The notes under the pieces are model-generated. The model made no database searches and was not told the DNA's origin. It saw only the letters and a program-made list of their open reading frames with translations. A DNA stretch of 64,000 nucleotides, from NCBI RefSeq assembly GCF_016802725.1, contig NC_052668.1, positions 26,778,501 to 26,842,500 of the forward strand, written 5' to 3'. Position numbers and translations under genes: made by a program. Position 1 is the first letter of the stretch; each line of letters opens with the position of its first letter. Below, one piece after another: positions 22,372 to 33,528 of this stretch. The DNA comes from Solenopsis invicta (taxonomy: Eukaryota; Arthropoda; Insecta; Hymenoptera; Formicidae).

Positions 22372-25300
22372 TTACGATGGTATACACCAATGTCCCCAAG
22401 GCAATGTTTCAGTAGAATCAGGCAAGATGTAACGCTTGTCATCGAACGGGCTGAGAGCAATCTTTCTCTCTTTGATTGTGTGTACATCGTGGAGCTTCGA
22501 ACGTATACACGCTTGCTGACGAGTCATTTCTATCCCGTCGTGCAAGCAACGCGTATAATCTTCAAACGTTATAGTTCGTTCTACAACGCTATTCTTTACA
22601 CCTTTCGCCTTTTTTGTGTCGTTTTTCCCTTCTACTTTTACCGCATACATTTTTGCTCTTAGCCCTACAAATTCGGTCATAATCTTGCCACAATTCTCGT
22701 CTTTCATTAGCCCTGGAACCTTCTTATTCGCAAGAGGCATATTATATTCATTGTCGGCGGGATAATCGCTCGTGTCGTATCTCGCGATATCACGTTTCAT
22801 ATCCATGTACACATTGTCACACTCAATGACATAGATGAGGCTGTCTGTGTCTGTATAGAGTATCTTACATTTATCTTTATACAATGGCAGCATATAATCA
22901 TAGTGAAATTCGTAAAGACAGATTTTCGAAATGTCGAGAATACACATACCGACATATATTGGTTTGTTAAATTTTACCGATAGTTTACGCATTTCTATGG
23001 CAACCAGATTTTCTGCGAAAACGCTGCGACTATGAAAATTCGGAGCAGCAATCATGGCCTCTGCCCCGTAACGGCCTTCCCATTGCGTTACTAATTTTAT
23101 ATTAACGTGATTACGTACATTTTCCATGGTTTTACCGAAAACTGCATTATTCATTAATTTGTATAAATTTTTCTCGAAATCATTTTTCGCGTTCGTTCGA
23201 AACTCTGTATTTAATTCTATATAATCGCGGAGCCAGGTGGATTGAGCGAATTGAAGTACGCGATGTATCTTTACGATTCGAAGCCCGTGACGCGTGCACT
23301 GTTGAAGATTGCGGTAGTGGATGACGTAACGCTTTTTATCATGCACTGTTGCTAGTAATTTCTTCTGCCTTGACCCTGGAGGCTTATCGCTCGAAGGACA
23401 AAACGGTAAGTCACTGTGTCGATCGTGCAGCTGATTCTCATATGCAAGGTCGACTTCCAGTATATATCCGGTGTCCGAGTCAAATGCGATCGCGTTTACA
23501 TCGAAATTGTCAACGTTTTCGACCCATTTAAATTCACCGTATGGCAACGGTTGACACATTGCCCACCCATACAGATTATTCACATCATTATACATCAAAT
23601 AAGTCGATGGTTTTGACGGATCGTACGATTTCATGTACTTATTATTAGCCTTCGCATATCTGCCCGAACACTGGCTTAAACCGCCACGAATTCCACGTTC
23701 CACGTAAAGTAGCATTTCTATGTCCGTGAGCAACTCGAATCTTATACCCGTTTTCTTCAACATTGCATCCCACGTGTAGCCTGGCAATGTATAGTAATGC
23801 GCGGGATCCAAACCGTAACTCTGCATGCTTTTGTCGCGAAAGTTTTCGAAAATGTCGGCTAATAATAAGACATCTGTTTTCAAATATAAATCGCTGTATT
23901 CGCCCAGCGTTTCAATTGCGAACCGTTGCCATACGTTCTCGGCATGAGCGTAATCATGCTCTGATACCGTCTGTCCTCTCAGTGAACTGTAGAAAGATTC
24001 GCGCGGTGGTAAACGCGTTTCTAAAAGCTTTTCGGCATCATCAACGTACTCGTACGGAAAAACGCCTTTGCGCGTGAGGAGTTCGAAATCCTCGTTTGAC
24101 AATGTGGAAAATTCGGAACGAGTAATGTTTAATTGTTCAATACCTAGAAACGACGCCAATTTTTCGAGACTCGCACTTAGGAATTTATATGAGTCGATGA
24201 ATCGAAATCGTATACAATTTCGTACCTCGCCCGATTTTGTTCCTATACCGGTAGCTGCGACGTGTTTAGTGAACGAAATATATTTTTCTTTATTAATCGG
24301 TAGTAGGTCGATCTTGCCTTCGAACGCGGTAGAAATTTCTTTTATTATAAAATGCGCGTCGTAACCGCTCAAATTGTGAAAAACGACTGGAATAACGTAC
24401 GTATTCTTATAATTTAGATTACATTTATTATGAGCGGGACCACGGTACTTGCCGGTCGGATGACAATGATCGTGCACCCGTTGATTATCAAGCCACTCGT
24501 TACGGATAAGGCGCTTATCTGATACAAACGGTTTTTCGCATATATGGCACTTCGTCGCGTTCAAGAATGCCTCTTGTTGCTGTCTTGTTAATTGTTCCAT
24601 TGGAACATTGGCGGATATTCGGGCTTTCATGTCATGCGCCAAATTTTCTAATTCTTTCGCGAACCACGCGATACAGTCCTTATCGCGGCGAAAGCAATAC
24701 TTTGATAACGCGTCGTCGAACGAGCATTTAACATAGTAAGCTATGCTAAATACCTTGTGATGTTGATACGCGAAACTCAACGTGTTCTCTGTTTCATTCT
24801 CCATCTTCCTCAATACGCACTCCAAATCGGCGTAAATTACAAAGGGGACGCGCTCCTTGTTGTTGTATGAGTCGAATTCTAGCCATTTCTGGTCCTCTCT
24901 CGGTAGAATGATGGCGCAGTCATTTATTTTCTTGCACTCCACTACATGCGACTGCAATTTTTCTTCAGAGTGGAAGTAATGCAGGCATCTGTAATAAACA
25001 AATTATTTTTTGTTTACTAAACAATACTAAACAATAATTAAAAGTGTGAACTTTTTTTTTTATTTTTTTATTATTACACTTACCGATCGCAAATGTACTT
25101 TCTTCCATTATGTTTGTTTAGTTGTGAGCTGACCAATCGCGACAGGTTCTTAATCCACGCAAAGTGGCCGTGGGTGACGTCATGTTTATCTTCCACGTAA
25201 AAAAGATTGATGTGTTTCTCCTTTTTATCTTCAGTCAGACGTAACGGTACAACGTACTGTATCTTTTCTTTTCTATCAAGTTCGGTACCGTACACGTTCA

Positions 25301-26218
25301 CCGACACGTCGTTTAATCGTTCAAATTTTCCAATGTCTTTCACTTTCATTGGAAATTGTATATCGTTAAACTTTAAAACAGTCGAATAATGCGGATACGA
25401 CGATTCCCGGTCGGCATGATTTTTGGCGGGGTATAGGGCAGCCACCACCGACCACGCAAAACAAGCATTGTCTTTCGATTGCACATTAATTACCGCATGT
25501 TTGTCACTTGCTTCCATCGGCATTTTGATACAACATCCCGCATAGGATTAAGTTTGTTTATATTCACCATCAAGTTCTGTATTCGGTGTAACGCCTAACC
25601 ACTATCGTGTTCCTGAAACTCGTCGAGCATTGCTACTATTACTTCAATAACGCGTCGTTCATACCACTCGCGCAAATTTGATGCTCTGTACAATTCATAG
25701 TTTTTCGTCGCGAGACTTTTATTATCGCGATCGTCACGAATGTTTACAAATTCACCGTTGAATACAGTGTTCACTTTTACACTTCCATGTTTCGCGATAG
25801 CGTCTCGCACTTGCTCGATCACTAAATCACTAGCGTCTTCCAAGAAATGTCGCGGCTCAATATAATCCGCGTTTATTACAGCACCCGTAAGAATACGTGA
25901 CTCAAACGCAACGTCGATCTCGCGCCACACAAGCGATTTTTTGTCATCGGCGCTACTACTAGCGTGCCCATCACCACCACCAAAGTGCATGAAACGCTTT
26001 TCTAACTGCGCTTTTGCACCCGCGAGTCGCGCGATTCTCGCCACTATGGATTGTTTAGAGCCGACGGTGAGCCGTGGACGTTTGGCACTACTACAACATT
26101 CTTCGAGCTGTGCAAGGCACTCGTCGCATCGTTGCAACCACGTAAAACATTCTGCTAAATTTGCGACCTGCGAGCATTGCTCGAGCAGTTCGCGTTCCAC
26201 TTGCTCACTATTTTCCAT
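22372..26218 (-). pseudogene. Protein-primed family-B DNA polymerase of the Polinton, right arm (broken, complete C-terminus)
   Basis: Mirror image of the left-arm gene: N-terminal block 26218-25595, middle block 25523-25084, intron, last block 24988-22372. The exonuclease, zinc and polymerase motifs are the same. The TAG (25597-25595) and the frame change are also the same, so both were present before the inversion formed. Only two amino-acid differences from the left arm were noticed in the last block (Arg/Cys near residue 88 and Thr/Ala near residue 650). Here the C-terminus is complete and ends with a Trp-rich tail and a TAA-type stop region at 22372. The element cannot express a full polymerase from either arm without suppression. 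Confidence 0.92.
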
Positions 26219-26384
26219 TTTTCAATTATTAACACGCACTATAAAATGTCAAGCAGCACTTGCACGTATATAGTTTATACGATCGATTACAGTATCGATT
26301 GATGCTTTGAACGCGATATTGATCTTGTGCAAACTTTGCTTCAAAAATCGACATCTATGCGTTGACTGATAATAAATGTCTTTC

Positions 26385-26845
26385 TTATTGTGTAGACACA
26401 CATATTGGGCACATGTCACATGGAATCTTCAGAAACATTGATCGCCTGCAGTTGGTACAAGATCGACCGTTTAGCGCAATAAAAGAACCTGTTTCATGAT
26501 CTCGAATAATGCGCATTACTCTCCATGTGTATTGCGCCCTTTCAATCATGCACGTTGCACACAGTGATCGAGAATCATACGATGTATAATAAACATGAAT
26601 CATACAATATTTTGTACTCTGATTCAAAGCATGGATTTGCGCATTTGACATGACTCTTTCCACAAAATTCTCAGGATGTTCACTTTGATTGCAATCATTA
26701 TCATAGGTAACTCTTCGTCAGATTCTTCGTCTATTAAATTCTCAAAATTCATTCGCATATTTTCGAACGAATCATTATCAATGTCCATATTATTATCTAT
26801 GTTCCCAACATTTTCGAACTCAACGTCTTCGATACGCTCAGCCAT
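26385..26845 (-). pseudogene. Small Cys-rich Polinton protein, frameshifted (right arm)
   Basis: Mirror of the 16749-17210 gene. The acidic N-terminus (from 26845) and the Cys-rich C-terminus (from 26663) are in different frames. A one-base loss near 26700, within the ACC(C)GA(C)GAT segment, causes this. Several other substitutions (Cys/Arg, Gln/Arg, Phe/Ser) separate it from the left copy. Confidence 0.8.
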
Positions 26846-27004
26846 TTTTACCACTGCATATTGCGGCCGATTCGGTATGCTTCCGAGACATCTACTGAGG
26901 TCTGAGCGCTAATTGACTTATTATATATTTTATCTGCAACTCCTTTGTCCCTTTATTCAACTGGGGGAAGCATCGTCATTGCCTCGCGATTTGTTTAATG
27001 CAAC

Positions 27005-27904
27005 CTGTCCGTGCCTGTTTTGAATCATCGTTTCATAAAAATCTATCCCACATATCGAGGGATGTTCGCACCGACGTTTGCAACTTCTTTGTCTAAGCTT
27101 GCATCATGCAGCGGCGGTTGATACCTGTTTTGAATCGTTTTGCCAACAAATCTACCCCCCCCCCCCTATATCGGGGGATCGTGTATTTGACAACAGGTCA
27201 TATTCGCATCGATATTTTGCCTACCTATCCACATCTTCTTTGTCTAAGCTTGCGTCATGCAGCGGCAATCGATCCCTTGAATCATCGTTTCATGAAAATC
27301 TACCCCCACATATCGGGGAACGTATAAAAGATACTCGTCATTCTATATACATGCGATTAATTGTAAATACGCAGTGCGACGGAGGATGCTCTCGCACAGC
27401 CCTTTGTTCCTCAGTCGTAACCGTGCTCTCGATTAGCAAACATTGTAAGTGAGAAAAATGACGTGGGGCACGTGGATGAACGTCTTCTTCAAGGAGTTCG
27501 TTCCCACGGACAGCCTCCCCGGGTAATCCTCTTCGAGCACCACCACCTTTACAGGTGAGGACGAAGTGGAGGTCGAGGGGAGTGAGCAAATTTATTTCTT
27601 TGTGCGCGCGGCGGCGGACAGTTCCGCGCACGCCACGTCAGGCCCGCGCGCCGCGAATTATAAATATATATTATGAGAGTTCTAACTCAGGCACCGAGGG
27701 TCCCCCCCCCCCCCAAGGCTATCTATTTACATAAACAAATATGGTTATTACTATCTACATAGATATTATGACGGTTATCTCTGTTTATGTAAACAGATAA
27801 CGGTAAGTCCCGGGGGTGACGTCATTACCCCGCACCCACATTTCCCCCGCGCACCTCACCCCCCCTCGGAGCACCTGGGTTAGAACTCTCATAGTCATAC
27901 TACT
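27005..27904. repeat. Polinton subterminal repeats and right tip
   Basis: The inverted counterpart of 15690-16590, with the same GATAT-box tandem units, poly-C run near 27700 and GTTAGAACTCTC near the end. Substitutions relative to the left tip are visible, for example around 27630-27660. Confidence 0.8.
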
Positions 27905-28245
27905 GGTATTGTTATGAAATAACATTTTATAAAATTATTGCAAAAATTTTTTGCTTTACTAAATTGATAAGTATAAAACAAATAAGTTAAAGCGGGCAAC
28001 AGATGTCTGCTTTACAACAAAATTAATCTTTACTAATTGTTTTCTTGTTGTAAAGCAGACATTTGTTGCTTGCTCTAATTTAATTTGTTTTACACTTATC
28101 AATTTAATAAAGCAAAAAATTTTAGCAATGATTTTATGAAACGTTACGTTTCACAAGGATACCTTGCGTTGAGGCCTTTGCTAATTTTTATCAAGTTTAC
28201 ATTTTTAGTGTACGATAGACTCATTAATTGAGTAAGACAAAAAAT
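27905..28245. mobile_element. Main part of the palindromic MITE hit by the Polinton
   Basis: Within it, GACATTTGTTGCTTGCTCTA and its inverted partner GGGCAACAGATGTCTGCTTT form a long internal palindrome with arms of about 120 bp. The right end mirrors the stub at 15605-15689. No coding capacity. Confidence 0.8.
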
Positions 28246-28380
28246 TTTGATATTATTATATTAAGTATAAAATTATATTTTATACAATATAATAAAACAG
28301 TATAATTTCAAATTTTGCACACTTTCTAGCACGACGCATGCTCGATTCGTTACAGTACGCCGCGCTAACAGGTTTTTTTT

Positions 28381-28718
28381 AGAGAACCTCTAGGGTTGCG
28401 TTCAGATTCCTCACCCGGGTGCACCATGATGTCGTTTTATCTTTGTTGTTTACCAAATGTTAAACAAGGATAGAATGATGTCTGGGTGCACCCTGGTGGG
28501 GAATCTGAACGCAGCCTAGGAGAGAGAATCGCCAAGGGGGGTCACGTGACCGACTCTGTGATTGGCTGGCGGAAATGTGTAGATTTTGCATTGCGACGTC
28601 AATGCATTGGCCGTCACCCATTACGCGGAATCACTGATAGTTCCTCGCGACGAAGCTTGTCAATCACAGAGTTGGTCACGTGATCCCCCTTGGCAATTTT
28701 CTCCCCCAGAGGTTCTCT
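28381..28718. mobile_element. Palindromic MITE (outer member of a nested pair)
   Basis: The left end AGAGAACCTCTAGG, continuing after the inner insertion with GAGAATCGCCAAGG, then GTCACGTGACC and CTCTGTGATTG, is inverted at 28660-28718 (CAATCACAGAG, GGTCACGTGAT, CCTTGGCAATTTTCTC, GAGGTTCTCT). No coding capacity. Confidence 0.8.
28394..28516. mobile_element. Inner MITE (123 bp) with 3-bp TAG duplication
   Basis: GGTTGCGTTCAGATTCC at the left is inverted at the right as GGAATCTGAACGCAGCC, flanked by TAG at 28391-28393 and 28517-28519. A second inner inverted repeat (GGGTGCACC) lies inside. Three-base duplications suggest a PIF/Harbinger-like transposase in trans, but TAG is not the usual TWA. 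Confidence 0.8.
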
Positions 28719-28924
28719 AGGTTTTCTAACTCGTACAATGCTGCAATGTCAATTTTATAAACGATTGATATCTCGATTTGCTGGGCAGTCCGTCGCTTTT
28801 TTCTGTCAGATTTTTTATTTCATGCAGAAACGCGTCGAATGAGCCTGATCACCTCCAATTTCATCAAAATTGGAGATGAGATGGGGTATTCTAAATAAAT
28901 ACCTCAACTTACATCCGATTAGAA

Positions 28925-29015
28925 TCCTATCCGATTGGACTATCGCGTGTCCGATTGACACACCAGCTGTGTCCGATTGACACACCAGCTGTGTCCGACT
29001 GGTTTTGTGCGCATC
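28925..29015. repeat. Right part of the inverted GGACAC-rich repeat
   Basis: It contains a short tandem duplication (TGTGTCCGATTGACACACC twice) and ends with GACTGGTTTTGTGCGCAT, the inverted partner of 15491. Confidence 0.65.
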
Positions 29016-29226
29016 TAAAATCCTTCCTATAAATAATTTAATAATCATTTAATAAACTATTTTTGCCAGGGCCTAAGATTTACACCTACTTCGGATAACG
29101 AATCATCGAAACCAGTTTTTCCGGGAGACTTAAAGAAATTTATGAATCGCGGGGTTAAGGTACCATTACTTATAGGTTTCACCAATTGCGAGGGATCTTT
29201 TATTGTAAGCAGTAATATTTGCGGAT

Positions 29227-29990
29227 GTGAGTTTTGTTTTTTGTTTTCATTAAATACATTAGTTTACAGGTTTTAAATTTTTATGCAAAAGTTGTTATTT
29301 AAAAATAACATAACTCTGAGATTAGGTGACGTAGCAAACATGCCAATTGTTTACAATTAACTCTGCGGAGCTCACGGTCCTAAACGATTGAGTTTTTGTC
29401 CTCGCTGGATATGTTCTTGCTGTGAACAAAGTATAGAGTCTATACTATAGACACATTGGCCGTACAAATTTTACATTATTCCACTGCTAAAAGATATAAG
29501 AACAGCTGCTGTTTGGGGCTGAGTCGTCAGCGGTCTGTTTAAAAATATTTAAAAAACATTTTTGTATGTATCTGTCAAATTAAACGTGACCTCAACAGAG
29601 TTAAGTAAAACTTTTAGGGATAAAATATTGTACAAATCTATGTAAAGTTTGATTAATCCGTAATTTTTTGAGCATATACATATATTATTCGCAATTGCAT
29701 AGCAAAGAGAGTCAGCTTAGCTGTGAATTTGAATGCCGGGAGCACTCGAATGAGCGCGAGTGAAACGCGTAATATTTAAAAACCCGACTGCACGCCTATT
29801 GTTCCGTCGCTGAGCACGACGACGTGAGCGAGAGAAGCCGGTGATCGAGACAGGCGGAAAGATCAGATGATCCGCGAAATGAATATATTTGATATATAAT
29901 TATACGTAAACATTTTTCCCGAGTTGCATCTCAATATCATGCATCGATTTATATAACAAACACTGTTAAAATATCCTTAAAATTATTTTA
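29227..29990 (+). other. Carboxylesterase intron
   Basis: It runs from a GTGAGT donor at 29227 to the acceptor at about 29990; the phases on the two sides agree. No separate feature was recognised inside. Confidence 0.6.
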
Positions 29991-30980
29991 GATTTTACTA
30001 AAGAAGAATTAAAAAAATTCGATTCCGATTTTAAAAACTCCAGCATACATTCCAGCATTTTATCTATGCTGCCAAAGATATCAGTTACAGTTGAGAACCT
30101 GCGAACTTTATATTTTGGTGATAAAGCAATATCAGAGGAAACTATGGCAAATTACGTTGATTTTCTTAATGACGAGTTAATGTATCGTAGTGTAATGGAA
30201 GTAATAGATATTCAGACCAAGCTGAATCATAACAAAGCGACATATTTGTATAAATTTTCATACGAGAGTGAAAATTCTGTCATGAAAAAACTATTAGATA
30301 TTAAATACCCAGGTATTATCACTAATTAATTTACAACTATCTAAAGATCTAAAAATTTTTTAATTTTAGAGAATATAAATAAATTCATATCGTAATTGTA
30401 ACATAAGAAGATTTAAAATGTTTCTTTTTTCATTTAAATAAAAATGGTTCCGTGTTATAATATTTAATTAAAAAAATAAATTGCTTTTTTCAAATATTTG
30501 AAAAGTTAATTTATTGGTTTAATTAATTGTTTAATAATCAGTTGATTAAAAATATTTTATAGGTGCGTGTCATGGCGAGGAATTGCCGTACTTGTTTCAT
30601 TTTTCTAAGAGAAAAAATTTAGGTATATCTCTACCTGCGGTTGATTCGAAAGATGGTAAGATGATACACCACTTAACACAAATGTGGACGGATTTTGCCA
30701 AAACAGGGTACGAGAAATTTAATGTTTTCTTTTCTCACAAATTTCTTAGCGTATCTTTTTAATCACAATATTTCAATTTTATAAAGCATTTCGCATGTAT
30801 TAATGATTAATTATGCAATTCAGAAATCCAACGTCTACTACGAATGCATGGTTACCGGTGACCGGTTCACAGGGACAAAACAATTATATAAATATTGATG
30901 TAAATTCGCAAATGAACGTCTTCCGTAAAGGAGAAGAAAGTTGGAATTGGGAAGAGAAGAAACATAAATTGCGGCGCTAA

Positions 30981-31639
30981 AATTTTATCTACGTTAAGAT
31001 TAGATTTCTTCGGCACTTTTCCCAGTTAACAATAAATAGGGGCGTAATAACGTCACGGGATATAAAGGGGCATAGTTGATAACTTTTCAGAGATGTTACT
31101 ATGTAATGAAATGTTATGTAATAACTACTATTGGATGTATCGATGTACTATTGGATGTATGGATATCTTACCATATGCTGTTTTCAGTTTTTATATTATT
31201 TTTAGTTTAAAGTTGTTAGAAATTATTTAATGTATTTGCTGTGCTTTCCGCAACTTTAGAGATGGTTAGAATTTCTGAGTACATTTGCGTAAGAGGTAAG
31301 CAATAAGAAAATTCTATTTTTTATTACCGCAAGTACATTTATGTTATTAATTGACTTTTTTTGTCACATTAATAAATATTTATATAAATGTATTTATTCC
31401 CTGTAATGTTTCATATTATTAAAGTAAATTTATACACTTTGGGGCATAATGGGACATTAGAACACGGAGCAAAATAGTGCGCGTAATACTATGCGCTGGC
31501 GGCATATATTAGGCGCAAGTAAAAATGTTTATATACATTATGTTTTGCATTAAATTTTATATAATATGTAATCACAGATGTTACAAAATTTTAATTTTTA
31601 TTAATTTTTTAATAACAGTAATGTTATGTATCAGAAAAA
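30981..31639. other. Downstream of the carboxylesterase, no gene seen
   Basis: AT-rich 3' flank. No open frame or structured repeat was recognised. Confidence 0.5.
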
Positions 31640-32093
31640 TCTATATAAATAAAAATGTAATTATATTCGTTTGTTGAAAATCTTAAATCTCTAAAAGTTC
31701 TTCAACGAATGCTTTAAAATTTTCGACATAACGTTGCATTCGAATACGCGCGTGTTTTTATATAAAAATTGTATACCCATACAAATTGTATACCGCGCTT
31801 TTCCTTTTCTTACTTTTTCATTTAACCAGACTGAACCACAACAACGCGTGGCGGGGTCATAGAGATATTATATATGGAGTAGAGGAGTTATAAACAGATC
31901 TGTAAGTGGAAATGTCCTCCCGTTAGAAAGAGAGAGAAGATAGGACCTATATTCTTGTCTTTGTTGTACTAGCACCATTAAAAGAGAGATAAACTAAAGC
32001 TCTCGTTTTCTGTTTTTTTCTGTCAACGGGTCACTTTTGAGGCTGGCTTCTCTACTCTATATGTAATATCTCTATGTGCGGGGCACAGCTAGT
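31640..32093 (+). mobile_element. Short non-autonomous Helitron-like element
   Basis: It starts TCTATATAAATAAAAATG after an A. It ends with a GC-rich hairpin-type segment (ACAACGCGTGGCGGGG, resuming as CACAGCTAGT after the nested MITE) followed by AATT. TC at the start, CTAGT at the end and an A/T host junction without target duplication are Helitron hallmarks. Without the inner MITE it is about 230 bp and non-coding. Confidence 0.75.
31857..32077. mobile_element. MITE (221 bp) nested in the Helitron 3' end
   Basis: CATAGAGATATTATATATGG at the left is mirrored by ATGTAATATCTCTATG at the right. It is flanked by GCGGGG at 31851-31856 and 32078-32083, so the Helitron 3' hairpin region was duplicated on insertion. 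Confidence 0.75.
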
Positions 32094-32589
32094 AATTAAT
32101 AATGATTAAACATTGGGTGATGTAATATTCCAAATATAAACATAAAAATTAGCTAAATATTAATTCTAGCGCTTATACGAGTTTTATTTTAACGTCTTAT
32201 TATATTAATTAGGTAGCATATCATGTACAAAAACAATAATTTTTACAAAAAAAACAATTTTTCAGAAAAAAACTAGAATTTTTCTGTTTTTTCCAGATAT
32301 TTAAAAAAAGTTTTTTTTTAACTATATTATAAATTGATATTATATCATATTTGAATCATAGTACAATATATGTATTAGATTAATACAGAAAAGGTGACTT
32401 TTGGACAACAATTCTGCTAATAAAAAAAATTCAGACAGACATAAGAGAGATGCAGTATTAGTGAAAAAAATTTGTAGCGGACTGTAAGCAAAAAATATAT
32501 GCGTGCGTGCGTGCGTGCGTGTGTGTTTGTGTTTGTGAAATGTAACACGGAGAAACCGAAAAATTTGAACTGCAATACAGGGTTTAACA

Positions 32590-32858
32590 TATCGTTCACT
32601 TATGCTTTCGTGAGTTGATAGAGCAAGTTAAACTAAGAAGAAAAGTCCGTTACCATTTTCAAAAATTCGCAATAGTTACCGAGATAAAAATTAGTAAAGT
32701 CGGCGAATGAGCACATATTTTCCCTACTAACCGCTCGCGGGGGCCTGTCGGTCGTCAAACCATTGGTAGCCGCGGCTGGTGTTGCGGTGAAGAGAGACAA
32801 GCAGCAATGATTGTTTTACCCGCTTCACCGCACCGCCTACCGCGGCTGTCACTGGCTT
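32590..32858. repeat. Fragment of the 5.8-6.2 kb MITE family
   Basis: GATAGAGCAAGTTAAACTAAG, then ATTCGCAATAGTTACC and CTAACCGCTCGCGGGG parallel 6010-6160. It ends where the hAT inverted repeat begins. Confidence 0.65.
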
Positions 32859-33528
32859 GCAGAGTTGCCATTGGGCGCCGATTTGCAGCCACACCGACAG
32901 CCAGAGGGAACAGACCCTCTTGCACCGGCTGGCACTTTATCCCGACTTATCGGCGTACGTCGAGCAGCCAAGGCGACGAGTGGGGAGCTCTACTGTCTCT
33001 TTCTTTCTCAAGCGGTCTATCTCCTTCTCAACCTATCCTCTTCTGTCTCGAGCGTTCTCTTTCTTTCTTGTTACAGGCGCAGCTTTGCTTTCAATCATCA
33101 GCGATTTGAGATTTTCGTATCGCGGAGCGAGTCACGACGCGCGCGCGCGCGCTATGTATTAATATATATACACGTTTTCTACTTATACATATATAAAAAA
33201 TACATGACGATATAGCGATTTTTTTGTCTTAATGGTATATTTACAAAATGAGAAAAAAATTGAAAAAATATATAGCTATACTATGCATAAAACATTTATA
33301 AATATAATTAATCCATATACATGTTAACAAAAATCTTAATTATTTCTAAATTACAATGTAGAAATATTGCAATATGAAATATATAACACATATATATTAC
33401 ACATATTTAGCATGGTGGTATGTTAAATAAAGAACCAAACAGTATCGAAGAAATTATAAAATTTTGAATAATTGCACTAAGATGATAATAAATTATTACA
33501 ATTGAAGTAGTTTTGTCAAAATAACATT

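Larger units (their letters stand above)
21124..22471. repeat. Spacer between the two Polinton arms
   Basis: It holds an 84-bp tandem repeat (starts at 21142, 21226 and 21310 at CATATAGG), a (GAT)n microsatellite at about 21395-21420, two integrase-type chromodomain tails, and a run of spaced AAGTCACGCA-like motifs between about 22070 and 22280. The right 100 bp (22372-22471) are the true C-terminus of the right-arm polymerase. Confidence 0.8.
15690..27904. mobile_element. Palindromic Polinton/Maverick derivative, 12,215 bp
   Basis: The element is bounded by identical hexamers GGTATT (15684-15689 and 27905-27910). It begins AGTAGTATGACTATGAGAG and ends with the inverted complement. A 6-bp duplication and 5'-AG termini are typical of Polintons, and a protein-primed DNA polymerase of that lineage is inside. 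The arms are 15690-21123 and 22472-27904 (5,434 and 5,433 bp), head to head around a 1,348-bp spacer. Each arm carries, from the tip inward: a G-rich terminal region, a tandem-repeat region, a Cys-rich small gene, and the polymerase. No integrase catalytic core, FtsK/A32-type ATPase, adenovirus-type protease or capsid gene was recognised, so the element cannot be autonomous. Arms are nearly identical in the polymerase region and visibly more diverged near the tips. Confidence 0.9.
12161..30980 (+). pseudogene. Carboxylesterase pseudogene, split by a mobile-element complex
   Basis: Seven or eight exons of an alpha/beta-hydrolase type-B carboxylesterase (insect esterase FE4/E4-like) can be followed: 12161-12301 (GIPYAKPPIGELRFK), 13722-14010 (EDCLYLNV, WIHGGSF oxyanion region), 14401-14586 (nucleophile elbow), 15091-15302 (FHKAILQSG), 29070-29226, about 29991-30312, 30563-30707 (CHGEELPYLF, catalytic His) and 30824-30980. 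Junction phases agree with GT...AG splicing where checked. Three in-frame stops lie in the 5' half: TGA 12254-12256 (where the family has Arg), TAA 14490-14492 and TAA 15144-15146. The canonical GxSxG elbow reads DESAD at about 14529-14543, so both Gly are replaced by Asp. The 3' exons are open. The 15.3-29.07 kb intron contains the Polinton and several MITEs; one exon normally found there was not recognised. The enzyme would hydrolyse carboxylic esters; this copy cannot encode an active one. Confidence 0.9.

Noticed and set aside
15690..27904. Pure assembly artefact as explanation for the palindrome
   Set aside because: Matching target duplications at the outer ends, different arm tips and a distinct frameshift in one arm argue against a simple mirrored misassembly. 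It cannot be fully excluded without reads.
32807..33215. Three overlapping frames at the left hAT tip
   Set aside because: All are in the terminal inverted repeat, in three frames, and extend across the element boundary; none has a recognisable domain.
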